Assembly (NCBI GenBank): GCA_040080915.1
Contig: JBEBHD010000115.1
Coordinates: 1 to 15,745 of the forward strand
Length of the DNA stretch: 15,745 nt
Reading direction: 5' to 3'
Source of the DNA: M3007 sp040080915
GTDB lineage: Bacteria; Bacteroidota; Bacteroidia; Chitinophagales; Saprospiraceae
The position numbers were made by a program, and so were the translations under genes. Numbering within the stretch: position 1 is the first letter of the stretch; every line of letters starts with the position of its first letter. The notes beneath the pieces were generated by a model. The model ran no database searches. It was not told where the DNA came from and saw only the letters and a program-made list of their open reading frames with translations. Shown one piece after another: positions 1-7,879 of the stretch.

Positions 1-216
1 TTTTGCGGGAAAGTTCCGCCGCTGACGATTCATAATGACAAGTTTTTAATGGTGAAAAATACGGCTTTTTCCACCTTAATTTGTTGTCCAGTTTTTTGGG
101 GGGGGGAATTATACCGCCAATACCAAAGCGGCATCCGCACCGACGTAGTACACCCACAATTCCCACGCGCGGTGTTCGATCAGTAAACCGACACCGTGCG
201 TTTGCCCCCCTTTTTT

Positions 217-250
217 CGCGAGCCGTCCCACCATATCGGGGCGGCTCACG
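217..250. other. Strong inverted repeat (hairpin)
   Basis: GAGCCGTCCC (220-229) pairs with GGGGCGGCTC (238-247) over ten positions with one G-T wobble and an 8-nt loop. After a one-base mismatch the stem extends by two more pairs. No T-run follows it on either strand; on the plus strand a T-run precedes it. It therefore does not look like a classical intrinsic terminator. It could be a transcript structure or a relic of a repeat. Confidence 0.5.
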
Positions 251-327
251 TCATTTGTGCTCAGGCAACAGCGGAAGCACGGAAGATTCGCGTGTACGCC
301 CAAGGGCTATCAACTTCCAAAATATGT

Positions 328-335
328 TACCTTTG
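328..335 (+). promoter_or_regulatory. Bacteroidota -7 box (TACCTTTG)
   Basis: TACCTTTG matches the TAnnTTTG -7 consensus used by the Bacteroidota primary sigma factor. It lies 77 bases before the ATG of the Skp-like gene, giving a leader of roughly 70 nt. No clear TTG -33 element is seen upstream, so the assignment rests on the -7 box and its position before a six-gene operon. Confidence 0.5.
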
Positions 336-412
336 CCGCCGTTCTTCGCAAGCCTGATCCAAATTAGGCACTTTTTTGCACCCAAACCGCTCTCAAACAC
401 GGTATTATTTCA

Positions 413-934
413 ATGATCAACAAGACATTTTTTTTCCTCTTGGCCGCCCTGATGTGCGGTGCCAGCCTCCTCAGCGCCCAAACCGACGCACCTAAGTACG
501 GCCATACCAACCTCGGCAACCTGCTGGACGGAATGCCCCAGACCAAAGCCGCTGAAGACAAACTGCGCCTTTTCGCCGACAGCCTGAAAATCAAAGACAG
601 CCTGATGACCGCCCAATTCCAAACGGCCTACCTCCAGCTCAAAAAAGAGTACGACGCGGGTTTGCTCACGCCCGTTCAGGCTCAAGAGCGCCAAGCGACA
701 TTGGAAAAACAGCGTCAGGATATTCAGGCCTACGAAGAAAACGCGCAAAAAGCCCTTGATGCCCGCCGAACCGAGATGCTGCAACCCATTCTGTTAAAAG
801 TGAACGAGGCAATAGCCAAAGTGGCCAAACAAAATGGTTACGCTCTCGTCTTCGACGTAGGCTCCGGTGCCATGCTTTTTGCCGCCGAAACCATAGACAT
901 CACACCTTTAGTCAAAAAAGAACTCGGGCTTTGA
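413..934 (+). CDS. OmpH/Skp-family periplasmic chaperone
   Basis: The 173-aa product is predicted to be a periplasmic holdase of the Skp/OmpH family, which binds unfolded outer-membrane proteins on their way to the Bam machinery. A signal peptide is visible at residues 1-22, with a hydrophobic stretch ending SLLSA before Gln23. A long, charged, Gln/Lys/Glu-rich helical region (about 35-125) is expected to form the coiled-coil tentacles. The C-terminal segment around NGYALVFDVGSGAMLF (about 140-156) matches the strand motif typical of this family. Length is normal. The start follows the -7 box at 328-335, with no Shine-Dalgarno sequence. It heads an operon that also contains an Omp85-type barrel, which fits a role in outer-membrane biogenesis. 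The stop is followed after one base by the next gene. Family call is strong; the exact client set is unknown. Confidence 0.9.
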   Translation: MINKTFFFLLAALMCGASLLSAQTDAPKYGHTNLGNLLDGMPQTKAAEDKLRLFADSLKIKDSLMTAQFQTAYLQLKKEYDAGLLTPVQAQERQATLEKQRQDIQAYEENAQKALDARRTEMLQPILLKVNEAIAKVAKQNGYALVFDVGSGAMLFAAETIDITPLVKKELGL

Positions 935-935
935 T

Positions 936-3900
936 ATGAACACATTCAGAACGCTCAACAACATAACCGGCTGGTTGGTCTTTGCCATTGCGGCACTCGT
1001 ACTGGGCGCAGCGGCCGAGCCTACCGGCAGTCTTTGGGACTGCGGCGAGTTTATTGCCGGGGCCTACAAACTGCAGGTTGTTCACCCGCCGGGCGCACCG
1101 ATCTTCCTTTTGGTTGGCCGTTTGTTCGCTTGGGCGGGGGATGCCTTTTCGGACGACCCGGCCATGATCGCCTACGCTGTCAACCTGTTGTCGGCGTTGA
1201 GTACGGCATTCGGAGCTATGTTTATTTGCTGGAGCACGACCATTCTGGCCCGTTTGGTGCTTGTCGGTCGGGAGCAGGAAATGACGCAAGGTCAAACCGT
1301 GGCCGCTGTGGGCGCTGGCTTGGTGGCTGGCCTGAGCATGGCCTTTGCTTCCTCGGTGTGGTTTTCTGCGGTGGAAGGCGAGGTGTACGCCATGTCCACC
1401 TTTTTCACCTGCCTGACCCTTTGGGCCACGCTGAAATGGTACCAATTGCCAGACAATGCAGATGCCGACCGCTGGTTGGTTTTTGCGTTTTACTCTATCG
1501 CGCTTTCGATCGGGGTTCACTTGTTGAGTCTGCTGACCCTGCCCGCGCTGGCCATGTTTTATTATTTCAAAAAAGCCAAAAAGCCCACCGTGTTCAACGC
1601 CTTGGTGGCGGCGGGCATGGGGGTGGTTTTTATCGTTGCCATCCAATATTTCATCATAGCTGGTATCCCGCGCCTGTGGGCTTCGTTTGACCGGTTCATG
1701 GTCAACAGCTTCGGCCTGCCTTTCCATAGCGGCATTGCTTTGGTGCTGTTGTTGTTTGGCGGCGTGCTCTGGTACGGACTTCGGTATGCCCGCCGTACCG
1801 GCAATGGGCTTCTCCAGCGCTTGGTGGTGGCCTTCGGTGTGGTTGTGATTGCCTATACCTCATTCGGTATGGTGGTAATACGCGCCAACGCCAACCCACC
1901 GATCAACATGAACGACCCTTCAGATGCCATGCGCCTGCTGCCCTACCTCAACCGCGAGCAGTACGGCGAACGGGCACTGTTGTTCGGCCCGCACTTCGAT
2001 GCCAAGCCTGTTGGTCTAAAAACCGAACCACGCTATGGCCGGGTTGGCGACCGGTACGAGGTTGTGGACGAGAAAATGGACTACGAGTACGGCCCCGGCA
2101 GCAAGTCCGTCTTCCCCCGCATGAGCGACTACACGCAGGGCCGCCCCCAGCTGTACCGCCGGTGGATTGACAAGACAAACGGTGTGCCCACACTTTCGGA
2201 CAACATCGAGTTTTTTGTGCGCTACCAGCTCGGCTGGATGTACTGGCGCTATTTCATGTGGAACTTCGCCGGACGCCAAAACGGCGAACAAGGCTTATAC
2301 TCGTGGGACCCCTCCGCCGGAAACTGGATCACCGGCATCGAAGCGCTCGACAGCGGGCGCGTGGGCACCACCAAGGAGATGCCTGATTTTATGAAAAAAA
2401 ACCAGGCGCGGAACTCGTACTACCTGATTCCATTCCTGTTGGGCTTGTTCGGTTTGTTTTTCCACTACCAGCGCCGCCCGCGCGACTTCGCTGCGCTAAT
2501 GGCCCTGTTTATCATCACCGGTATCGGTATCATCGTATACTCTAACCAGCCGCCCAACGAACCGCGCGAACGCGACTATGTGCTCGTCGGGTCTATTTTT
2601 ACTTTTACGATCTGGATCGGTTTGGCCGTCACGGCCCTGTACAGCCTGCTCGCCGAGCGGCTGCCGATACCGGGCATTGCCGGAGCGGGCTTGTCCACCC
2701 TACTCGCGCTATCGGTACCGGCACTCATGCTCACCCAGAACTGGGACGACCACAGCCGGGCCAAGCACTACGGCAGCCGCGACTACGCCAGCAACTTCCT
2801 CAACTCCTGCGCCAAAAACGCCATCATTTTCACCTACGGCGACAACGATACCTACCCACTCTGGTACTGTCAGGAAGTAGAAGGTATCCGGCCGGACGTG
2901 CGCGTGGTGAACCTGTCGCTCATCGCCGTGGACTGGTACATTGACCAACTTCGCCGCAAGGTGAACGATGCACCACCTATCGAGATGAACATTCCCCAAG
3001 AAAAACTGCGCGGATACAAGCGCGTGCAGGTGCCCTTTTACAGCCCCGGCGGCCAAGAGCCGGAAATGACGCTGGATCAATTGCTGAAATTTGTTGGCGA
3101 CGACCATCCCGTGCCCGCACAGGGCGGACGCGATTTCGACTCCTACGTGCCCACGCACCGGGTGTCTATTCCTGTGAACAAACAGGCCATGATCGCTAAC
3201 GGGCTGATCAGCCCTGCGGATTCCAATATCGTGGACACCATCCACTTCGACCTCGGCGACCGCTCGTACCTCATCAAGGACGACATCGCCATCCTGAGCA
3301 TTGTTGCGGCCAATTTTGACAAGCGTCCGATCTACTGGGCCGTCACCACACGCGACGAAAAGCTGCTCGGCTTGGGCAATTATATGCAGCTCGAGGGCCT
3401 GTCGTTACGCATGGTTCCTGTGCTATCGCCTGGCGATGGCGGCGCTTACGGCCTCATCGGTGCTGGCCGTGTGGCCTCCGATATTGCTTTCGAGAACATC
3501 ACGCAAAAATGGCAATGGGGCAATTTCGACAAGGAAAAACTGTACGTCAATAAGTCGTACATGCCCAGCCTGCAAACCATGCGCGTGGCGATGATCCGGG
3601 TGGCTCGCAACTTGATTTTTGAAGGTAAAAAGGAAAAAGCCGCAGCGTTGGCCGATAAATATTTTTCGGCTTTCCCGGACTACAATTTCCCGTACGACCA
3701 GTTCGCAGCGTTCATGGCCGACATTTACGCCAGATCCGACAATATGGAAAAGGCAGTGGAAAAAATACGTGCCATAGCCAAGACCCAAGCGGAAATCCTG
3801 CGTTTCGTGAAATCGCAAACGCCGGATATGCAAAAAGGCTACGATCAGGACTACCGCATGGCAGCCAGCACGGCGCAAACGCTGATGGGCATTGCCCAGT

Positions 3901-3995
3901 TTATGAAGGACGACGCGCTGAAGAGCGACCTCGAAAAACAGTTTGAGCCTTACCTGCCCACTACGGCACCGGGTGTTCCGCCCTTGCCCAACTAA
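936..3995 (+). CDS. DUF2723 membrane protein, glycosyltransferase-like
   Basis: This 1019-aa integral membrane protein belongs to the DUF2723 family (Pfam PF11028), widespread in Bacteroidota and thought to resemble GT-C protein O-mannosyltransferases. The N-terminal half has many hydrophobic segments. Just after the first one lie the family motifs WDCGEF (34-39) and HPPGAP (50-55), whose acidic residues sit where GT-C enzymes carry their catalytic Asp/Glu. Membrane segments continue to about residue 600. A large, probably periplasmic, part follows with the conserved NWDDH (602-606) and a GDNDTYPLWY block (about 635-644). The last 150 residues are helical and TPR-like. It starts one base after the Skp-like gene's stop, so translation is probably coupled. 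The natural role is inferred: transfer of sugar from a lipid carrier to exported proteins. Family membership is secure, the substrate is not. Confidence 0.9.
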   Translation: MNTFRTLNNITGWLVFAIAALVLGAAAEPTGSLWDCGEFIAGAYKLQVVHPPGAPIFLLVGRLFAWAGDAFSDDPAMIAYAVNLLSALSTAFGAMFICWSTTILARLVLVGREQEMTQGQTVAAVGAGLVAGLSMAFASSVWFSAVEGEVYAMSTFFTCLTLWATLKWYQLPDNADADRWLVFAFYSIALSIGVHLLSLLTLPALAMFYYFKKAKKPTVFNALVAAGMGVVFIVAIQYFIIAGIPRLWASFDRFMVNSFGLPFHSGIALVLLLFGGVLWYGLRYARRTGNGLLQRLVVAFGVVVIAYTSFGMVVIRANANPPINMNDPSDAMRLLPYLNREQYGERALLFGPHFDAKPVGLKTEPRYGRVGDRYEVVDEKMDYEYGPGSKSVFPRMSDYTQGRPQLYRRWIDKTNGVPTLSDNIEFFVRYQLGWMYWRYFMWNFAGRQNGEQGLYSWDPSAGNWITGIEALDSGRVGTTKEMPDFMKKNQARNSYYLIPFLLGLFGLFFHYQRRPRDFAALMALFIITGIGIIVYSNQPPNEPRERDYVLVGSIFTFTIWIGLAVTALYSLLAERLPIPGIAGAGLSTLLALSVPALMLTQNWDDHSRAKHYGSRDYASNFLNSCAKNAIIFTYGDNDTYPLWYCQEVEGIRPDVRVVNLSLIAVDWYIDQLRRKVNDAPPIEMNIPQEKLRGYKRVQVPFYSPGGQEPEMTLDQLLKFVGDDHPVPAQGGRDFDSYVPTHRVSIPVNKQAMIANGLISPADSNIVDTIHFDLGDRSYLIKDDIAILSIVAANFDKRPIYWAVTTRDEKLLGLGNYMQLEGLSLRMVPVLSPGDGGAYGLIGAGRVASDIAFENITQKWQWGNFDKEKLYVNKSYMPSLQTMRVAMIRVARNLIFEGKKEKAAALADKYFSAFPDYNFPYDQFAAFMADIYARSDNMEKAVEKIRAIAKTQAEILRFVKSQTPDMQKGYDQDYRMAASTAQTLMGIAQFMKDDALKSDLEKQFEPYLPTTAPGVPPLPN

Positions 3996-4002
3996 AAAAG
4001 CA

Positions 4003-4425
4003 ATGAGCCGTATCCTTGCCATAGACTTCGGGCTTAAGCGTACCGGTATCGCCGTCACAGATCCGCTACGGATCATCGCCAGCGGCCTCACCACGGTGCC
4101 TACGCCCGAAGTCTTGGCTTTTTTGGAAAAATACTGCGCCGACGAGCCAGTTGAGTGCTTCGTAGTGGGCCTGCCCCTATACCCCGATGGCAACCCGGCC
4201 CAAATCGCCGCCGAGGCCGATGCCTTTGCGGCCCGGCTTCAAAAACGCTTCCCCGGCAAGCCGGTACACCGGCAGGACGAACGCTATACTTCTAACGAGG
4301 CCAAGCGCATCATCCTCGAGAGCGGTGCCAAAAAACAAAAACGACGCGACAAAGCGCTGGTGGACAAAGTGGCCGCCGCCCTGATCTTGGAGCATTTCAT
4401 GTACGCAAACCATTGGCAAGTATGA
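4003..4425 (+). CDS. ruvX: RuvX/YqgF, putative Holliday junction resolvase
   Basis: The 140-aa protein is a YqgF/RuvX RNase H-fold nuclease, described as a Holliday junction resolvase and implicated in 16S rRNA 5'-end maturation in E. coli. The family signatures are in place: AIDFG with metal-ligand Asp8 near the N-terminus, FVVGLP (53-58), DERYTS (92-97) and VDKVAAALIL (120-129) with Asp121. Length is normal. An upstream in-frame extension to 3943 lies inside the preceding gene and is not credible. ATG 4003 gives the canonical start, 7 nt after the DUF2723 stop. Its TGA overlaps the ATG of the deformylase gene (ATGA). Linkage of ruvX to def is, from general knowledge, common in Bacteroidota. 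Confidence 0.93.
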   Translation: MSRILAIDFGLKRTGIAVTDPLRIIASGLTTVPTPEVLAFLEKYCADEPVECFVVGLPLYPDGNPAQIAAEADAFAARLQKRFPGKPVHRQDERYTSNEAKRIILESGAKKQKRRDKALVDKVAAALILEHFMYANHWQV

Positions 4426-4988
4426 TTCTGCCCGTTTACGCCTACGGACAACCCGTGCTGAAAAAAGTGGCCGCACCCATCGAGCCGGATTACTCTGGCT
4501 TGGCCGACATCATTGCCAATATGTGGGAGACCATGTACCACGCGGATGGCGTGGGACTGGCTGCCCCGCAAGTCGGGTTCGGAGTCCGGCTGTTCGTGAT
4601 TGACACCCTTCAATTAGAAAAAGAGGACAAAAAAGACCAGGAACCGGGTTTTAAAAAGGTGTTCATCAACGCCCGGATGCTGGATGAGACCGGTCCGGTC
4701 TGGACCTATGAAGAAGGCTGCCTTAGCATCCCACACATACGAGGCGACGTGGAGCGCCCGCCCGTGATCCGATTGCGCTATATGGACGAAAATTTTCAGG
4801 AATACGAGGAGACCTTCTCCGGTGTCAATGCGCGGGTGATCCAGCACGAGTACGATCACATCGAAGGCGTACTTTTCGTAGAGCGCCTCAAGCCGCTGAA
4901 AAAACGCCTCATCCAGCGCAAACTAGAAAACATACGGGTGGGCAAGGTGAACGCAGACTACAAAATGCGGTTTGCGAATCTCCGATGA
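4422..4988 (+). CDS. def: Peptide deformylase
   Basis: The 188-aa enzyme removes the formyl group from the initiator Met of nascent proteins at the ribosome exit. All three deformylase motifs are intact: GVGLAAPQ (43-50), EGCLS (98-102) with metal ligand Cys100, and QHEYDH (141-146) with ligands His142 and His146 and catalytic Glu143. An acidic/lysine-rich insert follows the second strand (about 66-78), as often seen in Bacteroidota deformylases. The start at ATG 4422 is preferred because the protein then begins MILPVYAYG, the usual N-terminus; an upstream TTG at 4413 would add three residues. The start overlaps the ruvX stop by 4 nt, and the stop overlaps the next start in the same way. Product assignment is essentially certain. 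Confidence 0.97.
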   Translation: MILPVYAYGQPVLKKVAAPIEPDYSGLADIIANMWETMYHADGVGLAAPQVGFGVRLFVIDTLQLEKEDKKDQEPGFKKVFINARMLDETGPVWTYEEGCLSIPHIRGDVERPPVIRLRYMDENFQEYEETFSGVNARVIQHEYDHIEGVLFVERLKPLKKRLIQRKLENIRVGKVNADYKMRFANLR

Positions 4989-6847
4989 TTTGTACATCAG
5001 CACTTGCCCGTAGAGGATGTACCGCACACAGGATCATCCTTTTCCTCAACCTGTTCCCTCTTTTCGGTTTCGCCCAAAACCTGCTACTGCACACACCCCC
5101 GGCGGATGCACAAACCGTGGAGCCGCTCCTGCGCGACCTACTGCCCAAGCCGGAGCGCATCGCCCCGGACACGTTTTTGCTGACGGCCAACGATTCCGCC
5201 AGTCTGCATGCCGCTGCTTTGGCGCTGCTGGAGCGGCTGCGCCAAAACGCCTACCTCGCCGTCTCGATAGATGACTGGCTTCCAGCAAACGACAGCACGT
5301 CTACTGCTCAACTGCACCTCGGCCCAGTCATGTTTTGGGTAGTGCTGCAACCGGCGGCGGGCACCAACATTCGATGGCTCGAAGCAGCCGGTTTTCGGGA
5401 AAAATTGTTCACGGGAAAGCCGCTGCGCCACGACTTTTTGCTGCGCCAGCAGCAGCAAATCCTTGAACGGGCGGAAAACAACGGCCACCCATTCGCCGCA
5501 GTGCGGCTCGACAGTGTGCGTGTGGTGGCTGATGGCGGCACGGCGGCGGTGCTGATCGTTGACCCTGGGCCGTTCTTTTCGTTCGCAGTGCCCAAACTAA
5601 GCGGAGGGTTGCATCTCCCCAAGCATTACCTGCCACGTTTCCTTGGGCTTCGGCCCGGCACGCCGTACAGCCGTGCTCGGGTTCTGCGCATCCGCGACCG
5701 GCTCAACACCCTGCCCTTCGTCGAAACCCTGGCCAATCCCACCATCACGTTTGCCGGCAATGAGGCCCGCGTCAACCTACTGCTCCAAAAAAAACGGGCC
5801 AGCCGCTTCGATTTCATCCTCGGCCTGCTGCCCCGGCCAAACAGCGCCGACGGCGGCCTCCTGCTCAACGGTTCGCTCAGCGCGGCCCTGCTCAATGCTC
5901 TCAACCAAGGTGAACGCCTCGCCATCGAGATCGAAAGCCTGCGCCCCGAAACTCAAAAACTCGATGTACAGGCCGGGTTGCCCTACCTCCTCGGCCTTCC
6001 CTTCGGCTTGGACGGGCGGATCCTTATTTTCCGCCGCGACAGTACTTGGGTGGATGCCCACAGCGAGATCGGGGCCAATTACCTGCTGGAGGGTGGCGAT
6101 TTCATCAAGTTTTTTTGGGAAAACAAATCCTCGGCACTCCAGCGAGTGGACACCGCCGCCATCCTACGCGACCGCCGACTGCCTGCCGCGCTCGACATGA
6201 GCCAAAACGGCTTTGGCCTCGAAGGGGCGCTCAGCCAGTTGGACTACCGATTCAATCCGCGCAAGGGTTGGGCCGTTTCCCTGCGCGGTGTGGCAGGGTT
6301 TAATACTGTGCAGCGCAACAGCCAGATCGAAGCACTGCGCGACCCGGCAGACCCGGAATTTCAATTTTCCAACCTGTACGACGGCGTGGCAGTGCGTTTG
6401 GCCCGGTACCGCATTGAGGCAAAGGGGGAGTGCTTTGTCCCCGTGTTTGATCGCGCCACGTTCCTGTTGCGCGTACGCGGCGGCGGTATTTTTTCCGAAA
6501 AACCCGTGTACGCCAACGAGCAGTACCGCTTGGGCGGAAACAAATTACTGCGCGGCTTTGATGAAGAAAGCCTGTTCGCCACCCGTTTTGCTGTGGCCAC
6601 GGCCGAGTTTCGGCTGTTGCTCAGCCAAAATGCCTACTTGGCCGCCTTTGCTGATTATGGTTATTTGGAAAACATTACCGACCGAAACCGGTTTTTCCTG
6701 CGGCCCTTGGGCCTCGGTGCCGGGCTGAATCTGGAAACCCAAGCTGGCATCTTCGGTGTCAGCATGGCCGTTGGCCGCCACGACGCAGGTGAATCGGTGG
6801 ACTGGCGTTCACCAAAATTTCACCTCGGCTACGTAAATTTGTTCTGA
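4985..6847 (+). CDS. Omp85/BamA-TamA-like outer-membrane protein
   Basis: The 620-aa product is predicted to be an outer-membrane beta-barrel of the Omp85 superfamily. A signal peptide with a hydrophobic core ends near LFGFA before Gln32. Residues about 155-270 show two POTRA-like repeats, including a run ending RLNTLPFVE. The remainder is rich in alternating strands. The key barrel motif is LGG...LRGFDEE (516-527), matching the conserved loop-6 RGF/RGY motif of BamA/TamA proteins. The chain ends in aromatic Phe, the classical outer-membrane C-terminal signal. It is shorter than a five-POTRA BamA, so it is more likely an accessory Omp85/TamA-like protein than the main BamA. The ATG overlaps the deformylase stop by 4 nt. 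An Skp-like gene in the same operon supports a role in outer-membrane protein or lipid handling. The substrate is unknown. Confidence 0.85.
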   Translation: MICTSALARRGCTAHRIILFLNLFPLFGFAQNLLLHTPPADAQTVEPLLRDLLPKPERIAPDTFLLTANDSASLHAAALALLERLRQNAYLAVSIDDWLPANDSTSTAQLHLGPVMFWVVLQPAAGTNIRWLEAAGFREKLFTGKPLRHDFLLRQQQQILERAENNGHPFAAVRLDSVRVVADGGTAAVLIVDPGPFFSFAVPKLSGGLHLPKHYLPRFLGLRPGTPYSRARVLRIRDRLNTLPFVETLANPTITFAGNEARVNLLLQKKRASRFDFILGLLPRPNSADGGLLLNGSLSAALLNALNQGERLAIEIESLRPETQKLDVQAGLPYLLGLPFGLDGRILIFRRDSTWVDAHSEIGANYLLEGGDFIKFFWENKSSALQRVDTAAILRDRRLPAALDMSQNGFGLEGALSQLDYRFNPRKGWAVSLRGVAGFNTVQRNSQIEALRDPADPEFQFSNLYDGVAVRLARYRIEAKGECFVPVFDRATFLLRVRGGGIFSEKPVYANEQYRLGGNKLLRGFDEESLFATRFAVATAEFRLLLSQNAYLAAFADYGYLENITDRNRFFLRPLGLGAGLNLETQAGIFGVSMAVGRHDAGESVDWRSPKFHLGYVNLF

Positions 6848-6862
6848 AAAAATGCACGACGC

Positions 6863-7048
6863 ATGTTGCTGAAATTGCTTTTCACGGTACTGGCGGCACT
6901 GTGGCTTGTCCAAGCCCTTCGCCCGTTGTTCGGCGCACCGAACCGCGACGGTCATGCCAAAACACCAGCCCCGCCACCGCCACGGGACGTTCAAAAAAAA
7001 TCAACCGACGATACCGGTGAGTACATTGAGTACGAGGAGATCAAATAA
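6863..7048 (+). CDS. Small DUF4834-like membrane protein
   Basis: The 61-aa protein has one N-terminal hydrophobic helix (residues 1-18, LLKLLFTVLAALWLVQAL), a proline-rich linker (35-40) and an acidic tail ending GEYIEYEEIK. This layout, especially the EY-(I/V)-(E/D)-(Y/F)-EE-(I/V)-K ending, matches what I recall of the short DUF4834 family of Bacteroidota. The family has no known function. The gene is at the short end of the family. It lies 15 nt after the Omp85-like gene and is probably the last member of the operon. The hydrophobic N-terminus is likely an inner-membrane anchor with the acidic tail cytoplasmic, which is inference. A nearby ATG at 6852 is out of frame. Confidence 0.7.
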   Translation: MLLKLLFTVLAALWLVQALRPLFGAPNRDGHAKTPAPPPPRDVQKKSTDDTGEYIEYEEIK

Positions 7049-7243
7049 ACTTTCCAACCTGCTATCTATACCTCACGCCGCAAGGTGCAAAGCGGATTTT
7101 GTCATGCTCAGCGCTGCTAATCAAAATAGTAGGCCGAAGGCCATGCACCAAATCTCGTAGCGCGAAGTATAAATACCCGCCTTCGCCAATGCTTCGGCGG
7201 GTAAACCCGAAACCTTCCAACCAGAAACCCTCAAACCTTTTTT
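7049..7243. other. Structured intergenic region with hairpins and repeat-like sequence
   Basis: No gene is seen between the operon end and the next promoter. A perfect 8-bp stem TACCCGCC/GGCGGGTA (7174-7181 with 7196-7203) closes a 14-nt loop. A small GGCC-GAA-GGCC hairpin lies at about 7132-7142, and ATTTTG/CAAAAT arms flank a CAGCGCTG core around 7097-7128. None is followed by a clear T-run, so termination here may be Rho-dependent or weak. From about 7211 the sequence matches the AACCTTCCAACCAGAAACC motif family seen again at 13585-13725 and 15029-15095. Confidence 0.5.
7211..7238 (+). repeat. Single arm of the AACCAGAAACC intergenic repeat family
   Basis: The stretch beginning AACCTTCCAACCAGAAACC consists of the same words (AACCTTC, AACCAGAAACC) that build the palindromes at 13576-13735 and 15029-15095. 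Here only one arm is present. As at the other two sites, it ends a few bases before a TAnnTTTG box. The element belongs to no named repeat family I can cite. Confidence 0.6.
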
Positions 7244-7251
7244 TACCTTTG
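7244..7251 (+). promoter_or_regulatory. Bacteroidota -7 box (TACCTTTG)
   Basis: TACCTTTG fits the TAnnTTTG consensus, directly after a T-rich run and the AACCAGAAACC repeat. It lies 76 bases before the ATG at 7320 and probably drives the 150-aa gene. No TTG -33 element is evident upstream. Confidence 0.5.
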
Positions 7252-7319
7252 CCACGCATTCGACAACCAACAACCGCACGGCGTGTTTTAATTGGAACCG
7301 CCGCAACGCACTTTTTAAG

Positions 7320-7772
7320 ATGCCAGCTAACGAACAAGTTGATCTGTTTATCTACCGGGTCCGGGAAACCGGCTTGGAGGTTTTTTTGGTAAAAAGCGAG
7401 GACCTGCCAGTGCCCGCTGAGGAGCAAAACTGGAAAACGCCCTCGGCAGCGGAAAACACACCGGAACGCCTGTTCCAAGCCAATTGCATCGAACTGGAGC
7501 CGGTTACGGATGCCGACGGCACTTCACGCAAGGCCATCGCCATTGAGGCCGACTGGCACGAGATACCATCCCTGCGGGCGCTCATATACGAAGACTACCG
7601 GGTGGCTAAGGAAAAGGCCAAGGAACGTTTCCGCAGCCTGTTGCCCGATTTCGAGCACGGCGCTTTTTTTGCCGTCAAGGAGGCTTTTCGGCGCGTGCTG
7701 CCTGAGCAGTACGTTTTTTTGAAAGAGCTCAAGGAAGTGCTCGTGGAGAAAAACTCCACCAAGTACCTCTGA
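7320..7772 (+). CDS. Uncharacterised 150-aa protein, NUDIX-like N-terminus
   Basis: I do not recognise a characterised family. The first strand, VDLFIYRVRETGLEVFLVK (7-25), resembles the opening beta-strand of NUDIX hydrolases, but the Nudix box (GX5EX7REUXEEXGU) is absent, so pyrophosphatase activity is not expected. The second half is charged and helical: an ADWHEIPSLRALIYEDYR segment (about 80-97), then a Lys/Glu-rich region with AVKEAFRRVLPEQY (about 119-132) and a basic C-terminus. No signal peptide or membrane segment is visible, so it is probably cytoplasmic. ATG 7320 is the natural start, 69 nt after a -7 box. Codon use resembles its neighbours and the frame is clean, which supports a real gene. 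It could be a degenerate NUDIX-fold protein; this is a weak inference. Confidence 0.8.
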   Translation: MPANEQVDLFIYRVRETGLEVFLVKSEDLPVPAEEQNWKTPSAAENTPERLFQANCIELEPVTDADGTSRKAIAIEADWHEIPSLRALIYEDYRVAKEKAKERFRSLLPDFEHGAFFAVKEAFRRVLPEQYVFLKELKEVLVEKNSTKYL

Positions 7773-7786
7773 TAATGAAAAAAACG

Positions 7787-7847
7787 AAACGAGCGTTCTT
7801 GCAGCCAACCGTCGGCGGCGGCAGGCGCAGCAGTTCAGCGTTCGTTT
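7787..7847. other. Inverted repeat between the 150-aa gene and porP-like gene
   Basis: AAACGAGCGTT (7787-7797) pairs with AGCGTTCGTTT (7837-7847) over eleven positions with two wobbles, enclosing a GC-rich 39-nt loop. It lies just after the stop of the 150-aa gene. There is only a weak T-rich tail, so a terminator role is possible but unproven. The sequence between here and 7880 shows no convincing TAnnTTTG box. Confidence 0.4.
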
Positions 7848-7879
7848 GACCTTGTCGCCCACACCTTTTGCTCAAGCGC

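Larger units (their letters stand above)
1..412. other. Leading region without a convincing gene; structured
   Basis: No recognisable gene is seen. A plus-strand frame is open from base 1 to a TAA at 184-186, so a 3' fragment of an upstream gene is possible, but its peptide matches no family I know. A minus-strand frame at 109-303 is similarly unrecognised. Nine consecutive G (98-106) follow six T (92-97), a tract prone to slippage or miscalling that could hide a frameshift. A strong hairpin lies at 217-250, and a Bacteroidota-type -7 box at 328-335 probably serves the downstream operon. The region is best read as a gene end or decayed sequence followed by the operon promoter and leader. Confidence 0.5.

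Noticed and set aside
1..60. Possible RNase P or SRP RNA piece because of the GGGAAAGTTCCGCC stretch
   Set aside because: The diagnostic conserved cores (such as GAGGAAAGTCC, or the SRP GGAA-tetraloop context) are absent.
109..303. 64-aa minus-strand frame in the leading region
   Set aside because: Parts look protein-like, but there is no family match, no promoter, and it ends at the G-tract. It could only be a fragment.
81..416. 111-aa plus-strand frame overlapping the Skp-like start
   Set aside because: Pro/Arg/Ser-rich composition, spans the promoter and the homopolymer tract, and has no family resemblance.
912..1727. 271-aa minus-strand open frame opposite the DUF2723 gene
   Set aside because: His/Arg/Gln-rich composition typical of an antisense shadow; no family match.
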